A stretch of DNA of 64,000 nucleotides, from positions 36,839-100,838 of the forward strand of contig JAHLTZ010000054.1 of the NCBI GenBank assembly GCA_025786725.1. The letters are read 5' to 3'. Both the position numbers and the translations under genes were made by a program. The notes beneath the pieces were generated by a model, which ran no database searches, was not told the origin of the DNA, and saw only the letters and a list, made by a program, of their open reading frames with translations. The first letter of the stretch is position 1. The number at the start of each line of letters is the position of its first letter. This document shows positions 48,190 through 59,367 of this stretch, one piece after another. The stretch is from Syncephalis fuscata. Taxonomy: Eukaryota; Zoopagomycota; Zoopagomycetes; Zoopagales; Piptocephalidaceae.

Positions 48190-48917
48190 TTTGAATTGAA
48201 AAATAAAAAAGTGTAAGTATCCGTTTTTGTAATGCCCAGAAATGACGATATGCTAAATAAAGAAATTCTTAAAAATCTCAAGTTTTGTAGTACAAGCAGC
48301 TCTTAGTGACAGGCCTTATCTTTACATACGAGGAGTTATTTATTTTGAGCCCCTTACTTGTTTTTGAAAATAAAAAATATGCAAACAATTTGTATCAGTT
48401 GCATATGAAATGAATGTCTGCTATTATGTTTTATATAAAAATGTAGCTTAGAATAGATGTGTTTATAAGTATTTATTTAATATTCAATAAACAATGTTTT
48501 TTATATCTGAATCTAACGTTTAACAACTTAATTGTCAAGTATAGTATTATATTTTATGATAATGACATTTCTTTATTATTTGTTATCTAATCTTCTTATT
48601 TTACTGATAACATTGTTATATAAATATACTTGATTTTATGCAACTGATTTCTATTGTTTCTTTTATTTTGTCACTTGAACAATTCCCTCATCTGTACTTC
48701 AATTTGTTCATGGCCTTTTTATGTACAATGCCATTCAATTGATGACTTGTATATATCATATTGTATATATCATCTCATTTATTAATTAAATAAAAATACC
48801 CATTTTTTTGTAAGCATTAAACAATTTATTAATAATTAGTGTAATTTAGGGGTCGAATAATTACATTTAATAACATTCATACATTTAAATTAAACTTTTT
48901 TTTATCGAACATGAAAC

Positions 48918-49055
48918 TAGGAGTAATTCACATTAGGGTCCAAAATACTCATCATTATAGATTTATGATCTAATACGCATATGCTCAGTATAAATATATA
49001 CTCTATTCACATATATCATTCCCATTCTATTTCACATTAATATATATCATTTTAT
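48918..49055 (-). repeat. Dispersed AT-rich repeat, inverted copy D
   Basis: The reverse complement contains GAAATAGAATGGGAATGATA and CATAAATCTATAATGATGAG, matching copies B and C in order. Confidence 0.65.
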
Positions 49056-49345
49056 ACTCATTTGTCCTTTCTCTACCCAAAACTGTTTTTATTTTATTCT
49101 AGCTTTATTACTAATAAATTTCAACTAATTCCGCTTACGGATCATGCATATATACGCAATAATGGTAACATAGCTAATCGTCATTTAATATTGCATGTTT
49201 ATTATACTCCATATCATTTTATTATCTAGTGTATACGCACTAGCTAGTACAGTTGTCCTTTTGGTTCTAGCACTATTATTAATAAATCTCGACTCATTTA
49301 TCTCATTCATTTAGCAAACTATATGTAATTGAGGCCTATAACAAT

Positions 49346-49520
49346 AGAATGTACCTGATATATCATATAATGGTATATAGTAGTATAAAATAAAATGGAA
49401 ATAATATAGGTAAATAGGGGATATATGTGTACTGGATATATGCGTACTGGATAACGAATCTATGATGACGAGTATTTGATGACTGATGTCACTCACCACC
49501 CATCATCATGTTCAATAGAT
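49346..49520 (+). repeat. Dispersed AT-rich repeat, copy C
   Basis: Closest to copy B: both contain AATGGAAATAATATAGGTAA, GAGTATTTGATGA and CCACCCATCATCATGTTCAA. A partial second unit follows (CTCACCACTTGTCCCCATGTTCAATAGATT split at 49596-49626). Confidence 0.75.
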
Positions 49521-49734
49521 TGGGTGTTATTAAATATTAGTCATTTGTCCCCCAAAAAAGCAATAAGTGTGATGATGTGACGATTAAATAAAACTCACCA
49601 CTTGTCCCCATGTTCAATAGATTGAATGTGCAGTGCAATTGCGCGAATGTTATTAAATTTAGTTATTTGACACCGAATCACATTAAATAATTAATAAAAA
49701 ACAATTTATTTAGTGCACAAAACTAAATACATGT

Positions 49735-50469
49735 TTAAAAATCATCGTCTAATATTGATGTTAGCTATTATAATGTATTGTTAGTATGTACTTACCAAGT
49801 TTGTTGCGCTTGCTTTCTTCAACTTCATTCTCTGAAGCATAAGAAAGCTGGCGCTTTTCGACCTTGGAAAAAGCAGGTTTAACTGACTTTGTTGCTTCCT
49901 GCTCTTCTTTGGCCGGTTCTTCTTGCTTAGCTGCTTGCTTATCTTCAGCAACCGAGTCTTTTTGCTAACCAATGCTTCTTCTTGTACATTCTGCACCAGC
50001 TCCTTTGCTGCTTCTTCCACTTTTGCTTCTTCATTCTGATCATCTTCTTGTTGAACTAGCTCTTCTTCTGTGCCAGTTGCTTGTTTTTGAGCCACTTCTT
50101 CTGGCTCTTCCTTGTCCGTGTCTTGGATTGGTTGAGCGCTGTCCTTTAGTTTGGTCAGTTCAGTTTGCTCGGTTTCTTCGTCTTCTTCCAGGTCCTTGAG
50201 TTCTTCCAATAGCTGAGGGTCGCGATACCGCTCAACCAGCGTTTTGAATGGCTCGCTGAGCCATGAATTCTTTAGCGCCATTCCAGCCGTGTATCTGGCC
50301 GATGGGCTTGAATTCAACAAAGCAGCTATGAATTCTATAGCTGCAATTGTATTAATAAATTGTATAAATCTAAACCATATTACTTACCTTGATCTGTAAC
50401 AGTCTTCCACACTTGACCGCTGAACTGAGGCTCATCATTTATCATCTTGCGTACAAGAAAGTGAATATC
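49735..50469 (-). pseudogene. 3' remnant of a CAMK-type protein kinase gene, cut by an LTR
   Basis: Exons 50469-50388, 50340-49796 and probably 49748-49735. The visible protein starts DIHFLVRKMINDEPQFSGQV and continues with FIAALLNSSPSARYTAGMAL, the last subdomains (X-XI) of a Ca/calmodulin-kinase-like catalytic domain, followed by a long Glu/Lys/Gln-rich tail. Everything upstream (glycine loop, catalytic loop, DFG) is missing: the sequence runs straight into the LTR at 50470. A single missing base in the A run near 49960 shifts the tail; the other frame continues with DSVAEDKQAAKQEEPAKEEQ to a good donor. The gene is either disrupted by the element or joined to it by rearrangement or misassembly. 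Confidence 0.75.
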
Positions 50470-50786
50470 TGTAACCGTAGATACAGCGAACTGTTGCGGT
50501 TACTACGAGTCACAATACAATAATGTATATAAAAATAAAAATGAATATTGAAAGTGAACTAATTGTCTTTATTAATTGTTAATATTATGCGCGTTTTTAT
50601 ATTGTTTTAATTGATATATCGGATATCTAATTAAAACAATGCATGAGAAAATAAAAGAGAAGATAAAAGAGAAAATAAAAGATATTCACTTCGGCATGGG
50701 CCCTGTGCTATGATCGATGTATTGAAACACCGATCATAGTATCGGAAAAGGGAATAGTAATTTAGTGTGTGAGGGATTTTGTTACA
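50470..50786 (-). repeat. Element 1 LTR (3' LTR of the minus-strand element)
   Basis: Begins TGTAACCGTAGATACAGCGA and ends GTTACA. It directly interrupts the kinase exon at 50469/50470. The internal AAAATAAAAGAGAAGATAAA tract and the CACCGATCAT palindrome half are shared with the other LTR. Confidence 0.9.
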
Positions 50787-50801
50787 ATACCCCCCTCCCT
50801 C

Positions 50802-52184
50802 TCAGGCGCTTGCCCCAAGTGCTAATCGTATGTGTGTGGAGTGTTCGTATTGATTTAATAGTTCTTGAGCATTTTGCAAGTTTTCAATTGGCTCCCAAGA
50901 ACTGTCATCTTTTGAGTATCCTTTCCATTTTACTAAGTATTCCTCCACGTCATTCATCCCCACTTTTCTTGTTCTTCTACCTATTATTCTTTCCACTTCC
51001 CACTCAGCTTGTCCTTCAATCATTTCTGGCATAGGCATAGTAATTGCCGTTGGTCGTCCTGGAAATACGTTCGGATCTTTGTACCTGGTAAGCTGAGAGA
51101 TGTGTATAACTGGGTGAATGCGCATGCCTGGTGGTAGTTCGATCTTGTACGCGGTCGGACTAATGACCTCTATGATAGTGTACGGGCCAGTTTTACGTGT
51201 ACGAAGGGCGGAGTTTGACTGTTCTGCTACGTGTCGTGGCATTGTGTGTCGTGTTGACAGCATTACTCGATCACCTATTTGGAAGGTGTCATCTCGACGT
51301 CGTTGGTTAGCATATTGTGCCTGTCTATCCTGAGCGTACGATATGTTGTCTTTTACCGCCTTTTGTATCGCTTCTAGTCGCTGTAAAAACTCCTCAGCTG
51401 CTGGTACTGTTATATTATCGCTATCAGCTGGCATGGTCGTTGTTATTGGATGACGTCCATATAAAGAGAAGAAAGGTGTAATACCAGTAGTAGCGTTAGT
51501 ACTATTGTTATAGGCAAATTCTAATGCAGGTAAGTATTTATCCCAATCATCTTGTTGTTGGCTAATAACATGACGTAACATTTCTTCGATGGTTCTGTTG
51601 GTTCGCTCAGTCTGGCCGTCAGTCTGTGGATGATTAGCAGTTGATCTGGCTAATTTAGTACCGGTAAATTCAAATAAGGCTTCCCAGAATCGGCTAGTAA
51701 ATCGTGGGTCACGATCAGAGATTATGGATCGTGGAAGACCATGTAGACGATATACATGGTCAAAGTATAGTCGTGCGGTGTCAACAGCTGTGACAGTGTT
51801 GGTAGTAGGCACGAAGTGGGCTTGTTTACTAAAGCGGTCAACTACTACCATTAACGCATCTGCACCTTTTTCAGTGAGTGGTAGATGTGTAATAAAATCC
51901 ATACTAACTGAGTCCCATGCATATGCAGGTATTTCAAGTGGTTGTAATAGGCCACCTGGTCGTCGATTAGTGGCCTTATTACGTTGGCAAGTATCGCAGG
52001 AAGTGACATAGCGGTGGACGGTGTTGTGTAGCGATGGCCAGTAAAAATGGCGATGAATAGCCAGGTATGTTTTGTCTACACCTAGATGGCCGGCTACGAT
52101 GGCATCGTGATGATCGTGTAGTATATCTTGACGTAATTGGTTATTTTTAGGTACACATAATCGATCACCGTTGAAATATAACAA
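50802..52184 (-). CDS. Element 1 integrase and chromodomain
   Basis: 460 codons. Integrase zinc-binding HHCC motif (HHDAIVAGHLG ... CDTCQRNK), catalytic core with the D-D-E residues in MDFITHLP, ISDRDPRF and TDGQTERTNRTIEE, then a C-terminal chromodomain (VERIIGRRTRKVG ... [20 protein letters not shown]). The chromodomain targets integration to particular chromatin. The upstream frame (52208-53980) ends 23 bp away, at the internal RNase H deletion. Confidence 0.92.
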   Translation of the reverse strand: MLYFNGDRLCVPKNNQLRQDILHDHHDAIVAGHLGVDKTYLAIHRHFYWPSLHNTVHRYVTSCDTCQRNKATNRRPGGLLQPLEIPAYAWDSVSMDFITHLPLTEKGADALMVVVDRFSKQAHFVPTTNTVTAVDTARLYFDHVYRLHGLPRSIISDRDPRFTSRFWEALFEFTGTKLARSTANHPQTDGQTERTNRTIEEMLRHVISQQQDDWDKYLPALEFAYNNSTNATTGITPFFSLYGRHPITTTMPADSDNITVPAAEEFLQRLEAIQKAVKDNISYAQDRQAQYANQRRRDDTFQIGDRVMLSTRHTMPRHVAEQSNSALRTRKTGPYTIIEVISPTAYKIELPPGMRIHPVIHISQLTRYKDPNVFPGRPTAITMPMPEMIEGQAEWEVERIIGRRTRKVGMNDVEEYLVKWKGYSKDDSSWEPIENLQNAQELLNQYEHSTHIRLALGASA

Positions 52185-52207
52185 TCCATCAGTTAGTCGA
52201 TACTTGG

Positions 52208-53980
52208 CTAACTTGGTACGAAGAGCTGGAAGTGGCGTTCAGCGGGCTTCATTTTGCGCGAATGATAAGCAATGGGGTGCCAATGACCATCACGATCTTG
52301 CTGCAACAAGGCAGCACCTACAGCAAAGCCAGAAGCATCGGTTTCTACACGGAAAGGCTGATGTACGTCGACTATTTGTAATACTGGAGCTTGGGTCATT
52401 GTCTTCTTTAGTATATCAAATGATTTTTGAGCTTCAATGGTCCATAAGAAACGACGATCTTGACATAGTAGATCGGTAAGTGGTGTGGCTATAGCAGAGT
52501 AATTTTTAATAAACTTTCTATAGTAGTTGGCCAAGCCTGTAAAAGCGCGTATATCAGTGACGTTTCGTGGTGTAGGCCAATCAGAAATGGCCTTTATCTT
52601 AGCTGGATCAGCTTTTACACCATTAGCACATAGCAAATGGCCTAAATATTCAACTTCATCCTTAAATAATTCACATTTTGACCATTTGGCGTATAAGTGG
52701 TTGTCGCGAAGTATTTGTAATACTTGGCGTAGGTGTCGTTCGTGGTCTTCTGGTGTTTTACTGTAGATGAGAATATCATCCAAATAGACAATAACACATT
52801 TGTCTAGTAATGGTCTAAATAGATAGTTTACCAGTGTTTGAAAACTGGATGGTGCATTACTTTGACCAAAACTAACTACTAGCCATTCAAAGTGACCATA
52901 GCGGGTGCGAAAGGCCGTCTTGGGTATATCCTCTTCTACTACACGTAGTTGATGATAAGCAGAGCGTAGATCTATCTTAGAAAAGACAGTTGCGCCTAAC
53001 ACTTGGTCGAATAAATCTTCAATCCTTGGCAATGGGTACTTGTTCTTGATAGTGATTTTATTCAGCGCTCGATAATCAACACACATGCGCATACCACCAT
53101 CTTTCTTCTTGACGAAAAGAACAGGCGCACCGTAGGGCGATATACTAGGACGAATATATCCCGCGTCAAGTAATTCGGTAAGTTGTGTTTTAAGTTCTTT
53201 AAGTTCCAGAGGGGACAATCGGTATAAGGCGTTACTGGGTGGTGTTGCGCCTGGTATCAAATCGATACGATGATCTAATCCATCACGTTTTGGCGGCAAT
53301 TGTTTCGGTAGTTTGTCGGGAAATACGTCAGCAAAGTCGTTGCGTAATCCAGTCAATACTGGAGTGATGGATGGGTCATTTGAGTGATTAGCAACTTCAT
53401 TTAGCGGATTATCGGCTGGTCGTACAATGGCTAGATGTAATTCATCTGTTCGTTTAGCATAGCGTTTAAATTGCAAGGCAGATAATGGCAATATGGTTGG
53501 TTGTCTATGTGCATTTGCTTGCCATACAATGTGTCGATTATCATGCATAAACGTAACAGTGTTAATTAACCAATCTATCTGTGGATTATAGCGGGCTAGC
53601 CACGGTTTACCGAGTATTACGTCGTGTTCTAAAGGAACAACCAAAAACGATAAACGGTCTTTGTAACCAGTGGAAGTAAGGAGCGCACCAGCCAGTTGGC
53701 GGTCACACGTATACGAACGGCCATCTGCCACGTGTACGGTCGATGGGTATTTAACTTTATGGGTGTGTGCGCGAATATGTTTCACAAGATTTGCGGATAC
53801 AAAGTTATCAGCTGCTCCACTATCTATTAGTACCGTAACTTTTCTACCTAATAAACGAGCATTGATACGTAATAAATCGTGAGCGTGTGGATATTTTGAC
53901 AATAAACTTTGTTCCTTTAAAAGTGCATCAGTGTCATCAACAACATTAGCATGAGGTAATAATGGCGCAGAAACAAGCAA
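52208..53980 (-). CDS. Element 1 protease, reverse transcriptase and truncated RNase H
   Basis: 590 codons. Aspartic protease motif [10 protein letters not shown] near residue 55, reverse transcriptase from about residue 230 ([56 protein letters not shown]), then the start of RNase H ([20 protein letters not shown]). The frame ends abruptly after [10 protein letters not shown], where element 2 continues with over 100 more residues of RNase H before integrase. In the other frame the text resumes with [19 protein letters not shown], so the missing part is a deletion within the element. Confidence 0.9.
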   Translation of the reverse strand: MLVSAPLLPHANVVDDTDALLKEQSLLSKYPHAHDLLRINARLLGRKVTVLIDSGAADNFVSANLVKHIRAHTHKVKYPSTVHVADGRSYTCDRQLAGALLTSTGYKDRLSFLVVPLEHDVILGKPWLARYNPQIDWLINTVTFMHDNRHIVWQANAHRQPTILPLSALQFKRYAKRTDELHLAIVRPADNPLNEVANHSNDPSITPVLTGLRNDFADVFPDKLPKQLPPKRDGLDHRIDLIPGATPPSNALYRLSPLELKELKTQLTELLDAGYIRPSISPYGAPVLFVKKKDGGMRMCVDYRALNKITIKNKYPLPRIEDLFDQVLGATVFSKIDLRSAYHQLRVVEEDIPKTAFRTRYGHFEWLVVSFGQSNAPSSFQTLVNYLFRPLLDKCVIVYLDDILIYSKTPEDHERHLRQVLQILRDNHLYAKWSKCELFKDEVEYLGHLLCANGVKADPAKIKAISDWPTPRNVTDIRAFTGLANYYRKFIKNYSAIATPLTDLLCQDRRFLWTIEAQKSFDILKKTMTQAPVLQIVDVHQPFRVETDASGFAVGAALLQQDRDGHWHPIAYHSRKMKPAERHFQLFVPS

Positions 53981-54094
53981 TTCATCATCAGAAGTAAGCG
54001 AGAGAAGATCGGGGTGGCATCAACAGAAATAGTATTTAGTTGGGCACCAGTAGGTTGTGATGCTGACACTACTGGTGCTGGACTTTTCCCGTAT

Positions 54095-55267
54095 TCAAAG
54101 GACAAAAACGCATGATGTGGCCATATTGGCGACAGCGGAAACAGCCGCCGTTTTGTCGTAACGTTTCGCGTTCAGCATCAGTGAGTGGGGTAACCGATTA
54201 ATGGTGTCTAGTTCCATTGGTATAGGGCCATTTCTTGGTTGTGTGTTAATCGGAGGGCGAAACTGTTGTTGTTGCGTTGGACGAGGTGTGTTATGGCGAA
54301 CGTTGTTAGTTGCTGATTTGCCAATGTACTTGCGTAACGAATCAAAATGAGTAGCCACTTCTATGGCTGATTGTAATGTAGACGGTGTAGCTTTTTGTAC
54401 TTCGTATTTAACTTCGTGATTCAGTCCATTAATAAACATAATACGTAAAGCTAACTGCCACATTTCGGAATCAGGCATAGGAAAAGTGTGCCTTAAATTG
54501 TTAAATTCTAACGTATAATCATTGACACTTTTGTTGGCTTGTCGTAACATGTGAAGACGACTAAAAGCGTCTTCTTCTACCGAAGTACCGGGACAGATGT
54601 GTTGGCGTAGTGCGTGAGCAAACGCACTCCAAGTGGTATATGGATGACTATAGTCACCGTCAGAGTGAATAGTATTACTCTGCCACCAACTAGAGGCAGT
54701 GCCATCTAAATAAGTGGCGGCTACTTCGATGCGTTCAATTTCATCAGGGATATACCTGACATATTGCCGTGCACGGTACAACCAAGTCTCTACTGAAATA
54801 TCCTTATCATTGCCGTTGTATCGTGGCGGGGCAGATGGACGAGCAGTAGGAGGGGCAGTGACAGAAGTAGATGGAATAGCGGCAATAGCAGCGGCAGTAT
54901 TGGCAGCGGCAGTAACAACAGCATCGGCAGTAGCAGCATTATTTTGGGACACAATTTGCGTTACCAAACTTGAAATAAAGTCAGCGTTGGTAACGAAACT
55001 TGTGTTAGGCAATTCTGGGTTCATAATGGGTGTTATTTCTTCTTGAGTATCAGTAGTGTATTCGTTCGTGTGGCTTGTGATCGGTGGTTCGTACTGGGTA
55101 TCGGTGTATTCGTTCGTGTGGCTTGTGATCGGTGGTTCGTACTGGTTATCTGGGTATCGAAAGGTTACTGGTGGATCTTGGATGAGTTCGTCGGCGAAAG
55201 ATTGACGGGCTTGTTCGTGGTCGAAGTATTTCGCACCACGTCGTTGGTTCATATCACTGTAAGTCAA
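54095..55267 (-). CDS. Element 1 Gag
   Basis: 390 codons, beginning 43 bp inside the 5' LTR boundary. A retrotransposon-gag domain is seen in YIPDEIERIEVAATYLDGTA, SSWWQSN and LHMLRQANKSVNDYTLEFNN. A zinc knuckle, CFRCRQYGHIMRFC (CX2CX4HX4C), is present near 54100-54150 but in a shifted frame, so one base seems missing near 54186. The N-terminus carries a tandem 45-bp duplication (YEPPITSHTNEYTDTQ twice). Confidence 0.88.
   Translation of the reverse strand: MTYSDMNQRRGAKYFDHEQARQSFADELIQDPPVTFRYPDNQYEPPITSHTNEYTDTQYEPPITSHTNEYTTDTQEEITPIMNPELPNTSFVTNADFISSLVTQIVSQNNAATADAVVTAAANTAAAIAAIPSTSVTAPPTARPSAPPRYNGNDKDISVETWLYRARQYVRYIPDEIERIEVAATYLDGTASSWWQSNTIHSDGDYSHPYTTWSAFAHALRQHICPGTSVEEDAFSRLHMLRQANKSVNDYTLEFNNLRHTFPMPDSEMWQLALRIMFINGLNHEVKYEVQKATPSTLQSAIEVATHFDSLRKYIGKSATNNVRHNTPRPTQQQQFRPPINTQPRNGPIPMELDTINRLPHSLMLNAKRYDKTAAVSAVANMATSCVFVL
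55056..55147. repeat. Tandem duplication of about 45 bp in element 1 gag
   Basis: Two adjacent copies containing TTCGTGTGGCTTGTGATCGG encode the repeated peptide ITSHTNEYT with flanking TQYEPP. They are nearly identical, so the duplication is recent. Confidence 0.85.
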
Positions 55268-55294
55268 GGCAACGAGGTGGATAGGTTTAAACTA

Positions 55295-55308
55295 CCCGTT
55301 GCTACCAT
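55295..55308 (-). other. Element 1 primer binding site
   Basis: On the minus strand the LTR end is followed after about one base by TGGTAGCAACGGGT, beginning with the TGG expected opposite a tRNA CCA end. The tRNA species was not identified. Confidence 0.6.
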
Positions 55309-55309
55309 A

Positions 55310-55647
55310 TGTAACCGTAGATACAGCGAACTGTTGCGGTTACTACGAGTCACAATACAATAATGTATATAAAATAAAAATGAATATTGAAAGTGAACTA
55401 ATGTCTTTATTTGTGGTCATAATCATACGCGTATTTATATTGTTCTATTGGATATATGGAATATCTAAGTAGAACAATAAAAGAAAATAAAATAAAAATA
55501 AAAGAAAATAAAAGATAAAGATAAAACAATACGCGGTGGCGGAGTGTTAACTTCATCGTGGACCATGTGTGATGATCGGTGTGTTTAAACACCGATCATA
55601 ATGTCTAAAAATGGTAATAATAAATGAGAGGGAGAATTTTTGTTACA
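55310..55647 (-). repeat. Element 1 LTR (5' LTR of the minus-strand element)
   Basis: Begins TGTAACCGTAGATACAGCGA and ends GTTACA. It contains two hairpins, TATTGTTCTA...TAGAACAATA and TGATCGGTGT...ACACCGATCA. Its right end joins the pol sequence of element 2 directly. Confidence 0.9.
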
Positions 55648-58600
55648 AACAACGTAATTCAGGGAAACGACAACCGTCAGTAATTAAGTGCGGCACACTT
55701 ACTGACGGCCAGGTTGCCGCTAATACTCCGATACCACCCGGATTTGAGCAGTCTACACTCATTCAAGGTCGCGCTAGCTCCGGTTTAATTACAGTAGCAC
55801 CCAAAATCAATGGTGTTCCAGCCCATGTATTAATCGATTCTGGTGCATCCACCAACTTTATGGATATTGAATTTGCCAAGAGGGCTCAAGTACATGTTAC
55901 GAAACAAGCAAATTCAGCCAATGTAAAGTTGGGAAATGGTATGGAGTGCGGTGTATCTGGTACTGCTAATAAAGTGCCTATTATTTTCAATTATCTGAAA
56001 GAACAAATTGATTTTACTATTATGAAATTGGGCAACTATAATGCAGTGCTGGGTATGCCATGGCTAAGAAAACATGAAGCGCAAGTAGATTGGAAGACCG
56101 GTGTTATTAATTCTAATTGTAATTCAGCACCCAAAAGTACATTAGAAATTACCGACAAAATTCAGCCTTCATTCATGTCAATAGAAGAAGTCGAGCAAAC
56201 AGAAGCCAATGATATGATTTTATTAGCGATGATAAAAGAAAACAAAGAAAAAAATGATACATCGTTAAATGGCCGTTACGCGCGATTGTTGGGTGAATTT
56301 GCCGATGTTGGACCAGAAGAATTACCACCTGGTTTACCACCAAAAAGAGACATTGATATACGTATCAATTTGGTGCCACATCAGCAGCCACCATTTCGGC
56401 CTACATACCATCTGGCAAAGAAAGAGTTAGACGAGTTGAAGAAACAGATCGATGATTTGTTAGAAAAAGGCTTTATTAGGCCTAGTACATCACCATTTGG
56501 TGCACCTGTACTATTTGTGCGGAAGAAAGGAGGTGATTTACGTATGTGTGTGGATTACAGAATGTTAAACGCACAAACAATTCGTGATCGTTATGCGTTG
56601 CCACTGATCGATGAATTATTCGATCAGTTACATGGGGCGAAAGTATTCTCAAAAATAGATTTGAGAAGTGGATATCATCAAATAAGAGTAAATGAGGATG
56701 ATATTCACAAAACAGCGTTTAGAACGCGCTATGGGCATTATGAGTGGACGGTGATGGGATTTGGATTGACTAATGCACCGTCAGTATTTATGCGATTAAT
56801 GCATAATGTATTTCATAAATTACTAGACAAGTGTGTAGTGGTATTTTTGGATGATATTTTAATATTTAGTAAAAATCATACCGAACATGAGTGGCACTTA
56901 CGGCAAGTGTTACAATTACTAAGAGAAAACAAATTATATGCCAAATTAAGCAAATGTGAATTTGGTAAAGATGAGGTGGAATTTTTGGGACATATTGTTA
57001 GTGGCGAGGGTATAAGACCACTACACGATAAAGTAATGGCTATTGCAAATTGGCCTATACCAAACAATCTGAAAGAACTGCGCTCTTTCCTCGGATTAAC
57101 TGGCTATTATAGACGGTTTATTCGTGGATATGCTGATACTGCACGGCATTTAAGTCAATTGACTAAGAATGATGAGCCATTCACATGGGGAGATAATCAA
57201 AATACAGCATTTGACACACTACGTAATGCGATAGTTACAGCACCGGTATTGGCTATACCAAATGTTAATGCACCATTTATCGTTACTACAGATGCATCTG
57301 ATTATGCAATTGGTGCAGTATTATCACAAATAACCGATAATAATGAACATCCTGTTGCATTTATGTCACGTATATTACAGGCAGCCGAAAAGAATTATGC
57401 TACATACGATAAAGAAATGTTAGCTATTCTAGAAGCTACTAAGTTATGGCGCCCATATCTTAGTTATGGCCATTTCGTAATATATACTGACCATGCACCG
57501 CTTACGCGCCTGTTTAAGCAAAAGGAAATGTCATCACGCCAAACGCGTTGGATTGAGCAGTTGCATCAATATGATTTTGATATCATATATAAGCCAGGCC
57601 GTGCTAATGTTGTAGCCGATGCATTATCACGACGTACATCGCCTAGTTATAACGCTATAAATGCTACAAATCTCTCTTTATTCCAACAGCGTGTTTTAGC
57701 TGGTTACGATCATGATGAACACTTTACAGGTGTAAAGAATGTTCTTATGGGAGGAAGGGCTGCAGGCAATGCTGCGGCAGTTAAAATTTCGCGACATTTT
57801 CGGCTTGATGATCATGGATTAATGTACGAGTTAAAAGACATTGAACCACGATTATGCATACCAAATTACGATAATCTATATTTGGATATACTTAATGATC
57901 ATCACGATGCAGCTGCTCACTTCGGCGAAGAAAAGACTATTGCAGCCATTAAGCGTAAATATTATTGGCCTGGATTGTCCAACATGACAAAGCGTTATAT
58001 TAGGTCATGTGAAGTGTGCCAACGCACTAAACACTCCCAGCAGTTACCTGGTGGACTATTACAACCACTTCAAATTCCGGAAGGACGTTGGCGCGATATT
58101 GCAATGGATTTTATAGTGCAATTGCCACGTACTAGTAGTGGTTATGATGCTATTTTTGTTGTAATCGACCGCTTTACTAAGCGCGCTCACTTCGTACCGA
58201 TGAAGACGACAGCTACGGCTGTTGACGTTGCACAATTGTTCATGCAGAACATTGTACGTCTTCATGGCATGCCCCGCTCTATTGTATGCGACCGTGACGC
58301 CAAGTTTACCAGTAAATTTTGGCAAGAACTACATAAAATACTTAACGTACGTATATTTATGTCAACAGCATTTCATCCCGAAACAGATGGCCAAACAGAA
58401 CGCGTAAACCGCACGCTAGAACAATTATTACGTACATGCGTTAACTATCAGCAAAATGACTGGGATCAACATTTAGCATTAGTTGAATTTGCGTACAATA
58501 ATGCTAAGCAGTCATCAACTGGTAAATCGCCATTCTATACTGATTTGGGTAGCCACCCTACATGCCAGACGATTTAGTACGACAACACAACTTCGGCAAC

Positions 58601-59182
58601 AAAACTAACGTGCAAAGTACTGCTGCATTCCTGCAAAAGATGAATGACATTTATTTAGAAACACGCGAAGCGTTAAAGAAAGCACAAGAACGACAAAAAC
58701 AATATGCAGATCAGAAACGAAGAGAAGTAGAATTTAAAGTTGACGATATGGTGCTGTTATCAACAAAGAATTTGACACCAGAAGCGGAACGTGAACGACC
58801 AAAACGTAAATTGGCTCATCAATTTACGGGACCATTTAAGGTCATTCAACGGGTATCGACTGTAGCGTACAAACTACAATTAGCACCTAACATGAAAATG
58901 CACAATGTGTTCCATGTTAGTCTGCTAAAGAAGTACGAAGAAAACCCGCCAGAGTTTATAGATCGTTACCCGCCACCGCCACCACCGGAAATAATAGATG
59001 GCAACGAAGAATACGAAGTAGAAAGCATATTAGCTAAACGGGTCAAACGCAACAAAATAGAATATCTCGTTAAATGGAAAGGCTATGCGGAACATGATGC
59101 AACCTGGCAATCGTTACGTGACTTAGACAACGCATCAATACTAGTACAAGAGTATGAAAAGCAACACCAGAGTCGGCGTTAA
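55648..59182 (+). CDS. Element 2 Pol: protease, reverse transcriptase, RNase H, integrase, chromodomain
   Basis: The frame actually opens inside the LTR at 55611 and runs to 58577; a second frame from 58562 completes it to 59182. Domains: protease ([13 protein letters not shown]), reverse transcriptase ([36 protein letters not shown]), RNase H ([15 protein letters not shown] ... [12 protein letters not shown]), integrase HHCC (HHDAAAHFG ... CEVCQRTK) and core ([30 protein letters not shown]), then a chromodomain ([13 protein letters not shown] ... [19 protein letters not shown]). The break at about 58559 is one missing base. All catalytic residues looked for are present, so this pol is nearly intact. 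Confidence 0.92.
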
Positions 59183-59196
59183 TCCAAGGGGGATGA

Positions 59197-59367
59197 TGTA
59201 ACGATATTATATTCGTTACGGGAAATAATTGTATAATTTAAATATTATGCAATTATTTTCCCACAACACCTTAAATTAAAGCTCCGCAAAGCTTATAAAT
59301 AACACACAATTTCTGTTTAATAAAAGATAATCTTTATTCCATTATATCCTATTTTACGGTTGTTACA
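59197..59367 (+). repeat. Element 2 3' LTR
   Basis: 171 bp from TGTAACGATATT to GGTTGTTACA, preceded by a purine tract. It contains CTTAAATTAAAGCTC and a TATAAAT box near 59295. The bases beyond 59367 belong to element 3's integrase. Confidence 0.8.

Larger units (their letters stand above)
48190..49734. other. AT-rich intergenic region with inverted repeat copies
   Basis: No gene was supported. Two copies of the dispersed repeat lie here in opposite orientation (48918-49055 minus, 49346-49520 plus), about 290 bp apart. The second copy is followed by an internal near-duplication (TTCAATAGATTG near 49511 and again near 49612). Confidence 0.5.
50470..55647 (-). mobile_element. Element 1: Ty3/gypsy chromovirus with mismatched LTRs
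   Basis: A 5.18-kb LTR retrotransposon on the minus strand. LTRs at 55310-55647 (5' side of the element) and 50470-50786 (3' side) begin TGTAAC and end GTTACA. A primer binding site lies at 55295-55308 (TGGTAGCAACGGGT on the minus strand) and a purine-rich tract at 50787-50805. Gag, protease, reverse transcriptase, partial RNase H, integrase and chromodomain follow. The two LTRs differ in length (317 against 338 bp) and at many sites, and the 5-bp flanks differ (ATATC left, AACAA right), so this is not a simple single insertion. RNase H carries an internal deletion, so it is non-autonomous. Confidence 0.9.
55648..59367 (+). mobile_element. Element 2: 5'-truncated Ty3/gypsy chromovirus
   Basis: A plus-strand gypsy element lacking its 5' LTR and gag. 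It begins within pol at the outer edge of element 1's LTR and ends with a purine tract (CCAAGGGGGATGA, 59184-59196) and a 171-bp LTR (59197-59367). The LTR also has TGTAAC...GTTACA ends but is otherwise unlike element 1's. Its 3' LTR interrupts the integrase of element 3. Confidence 0.88.
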
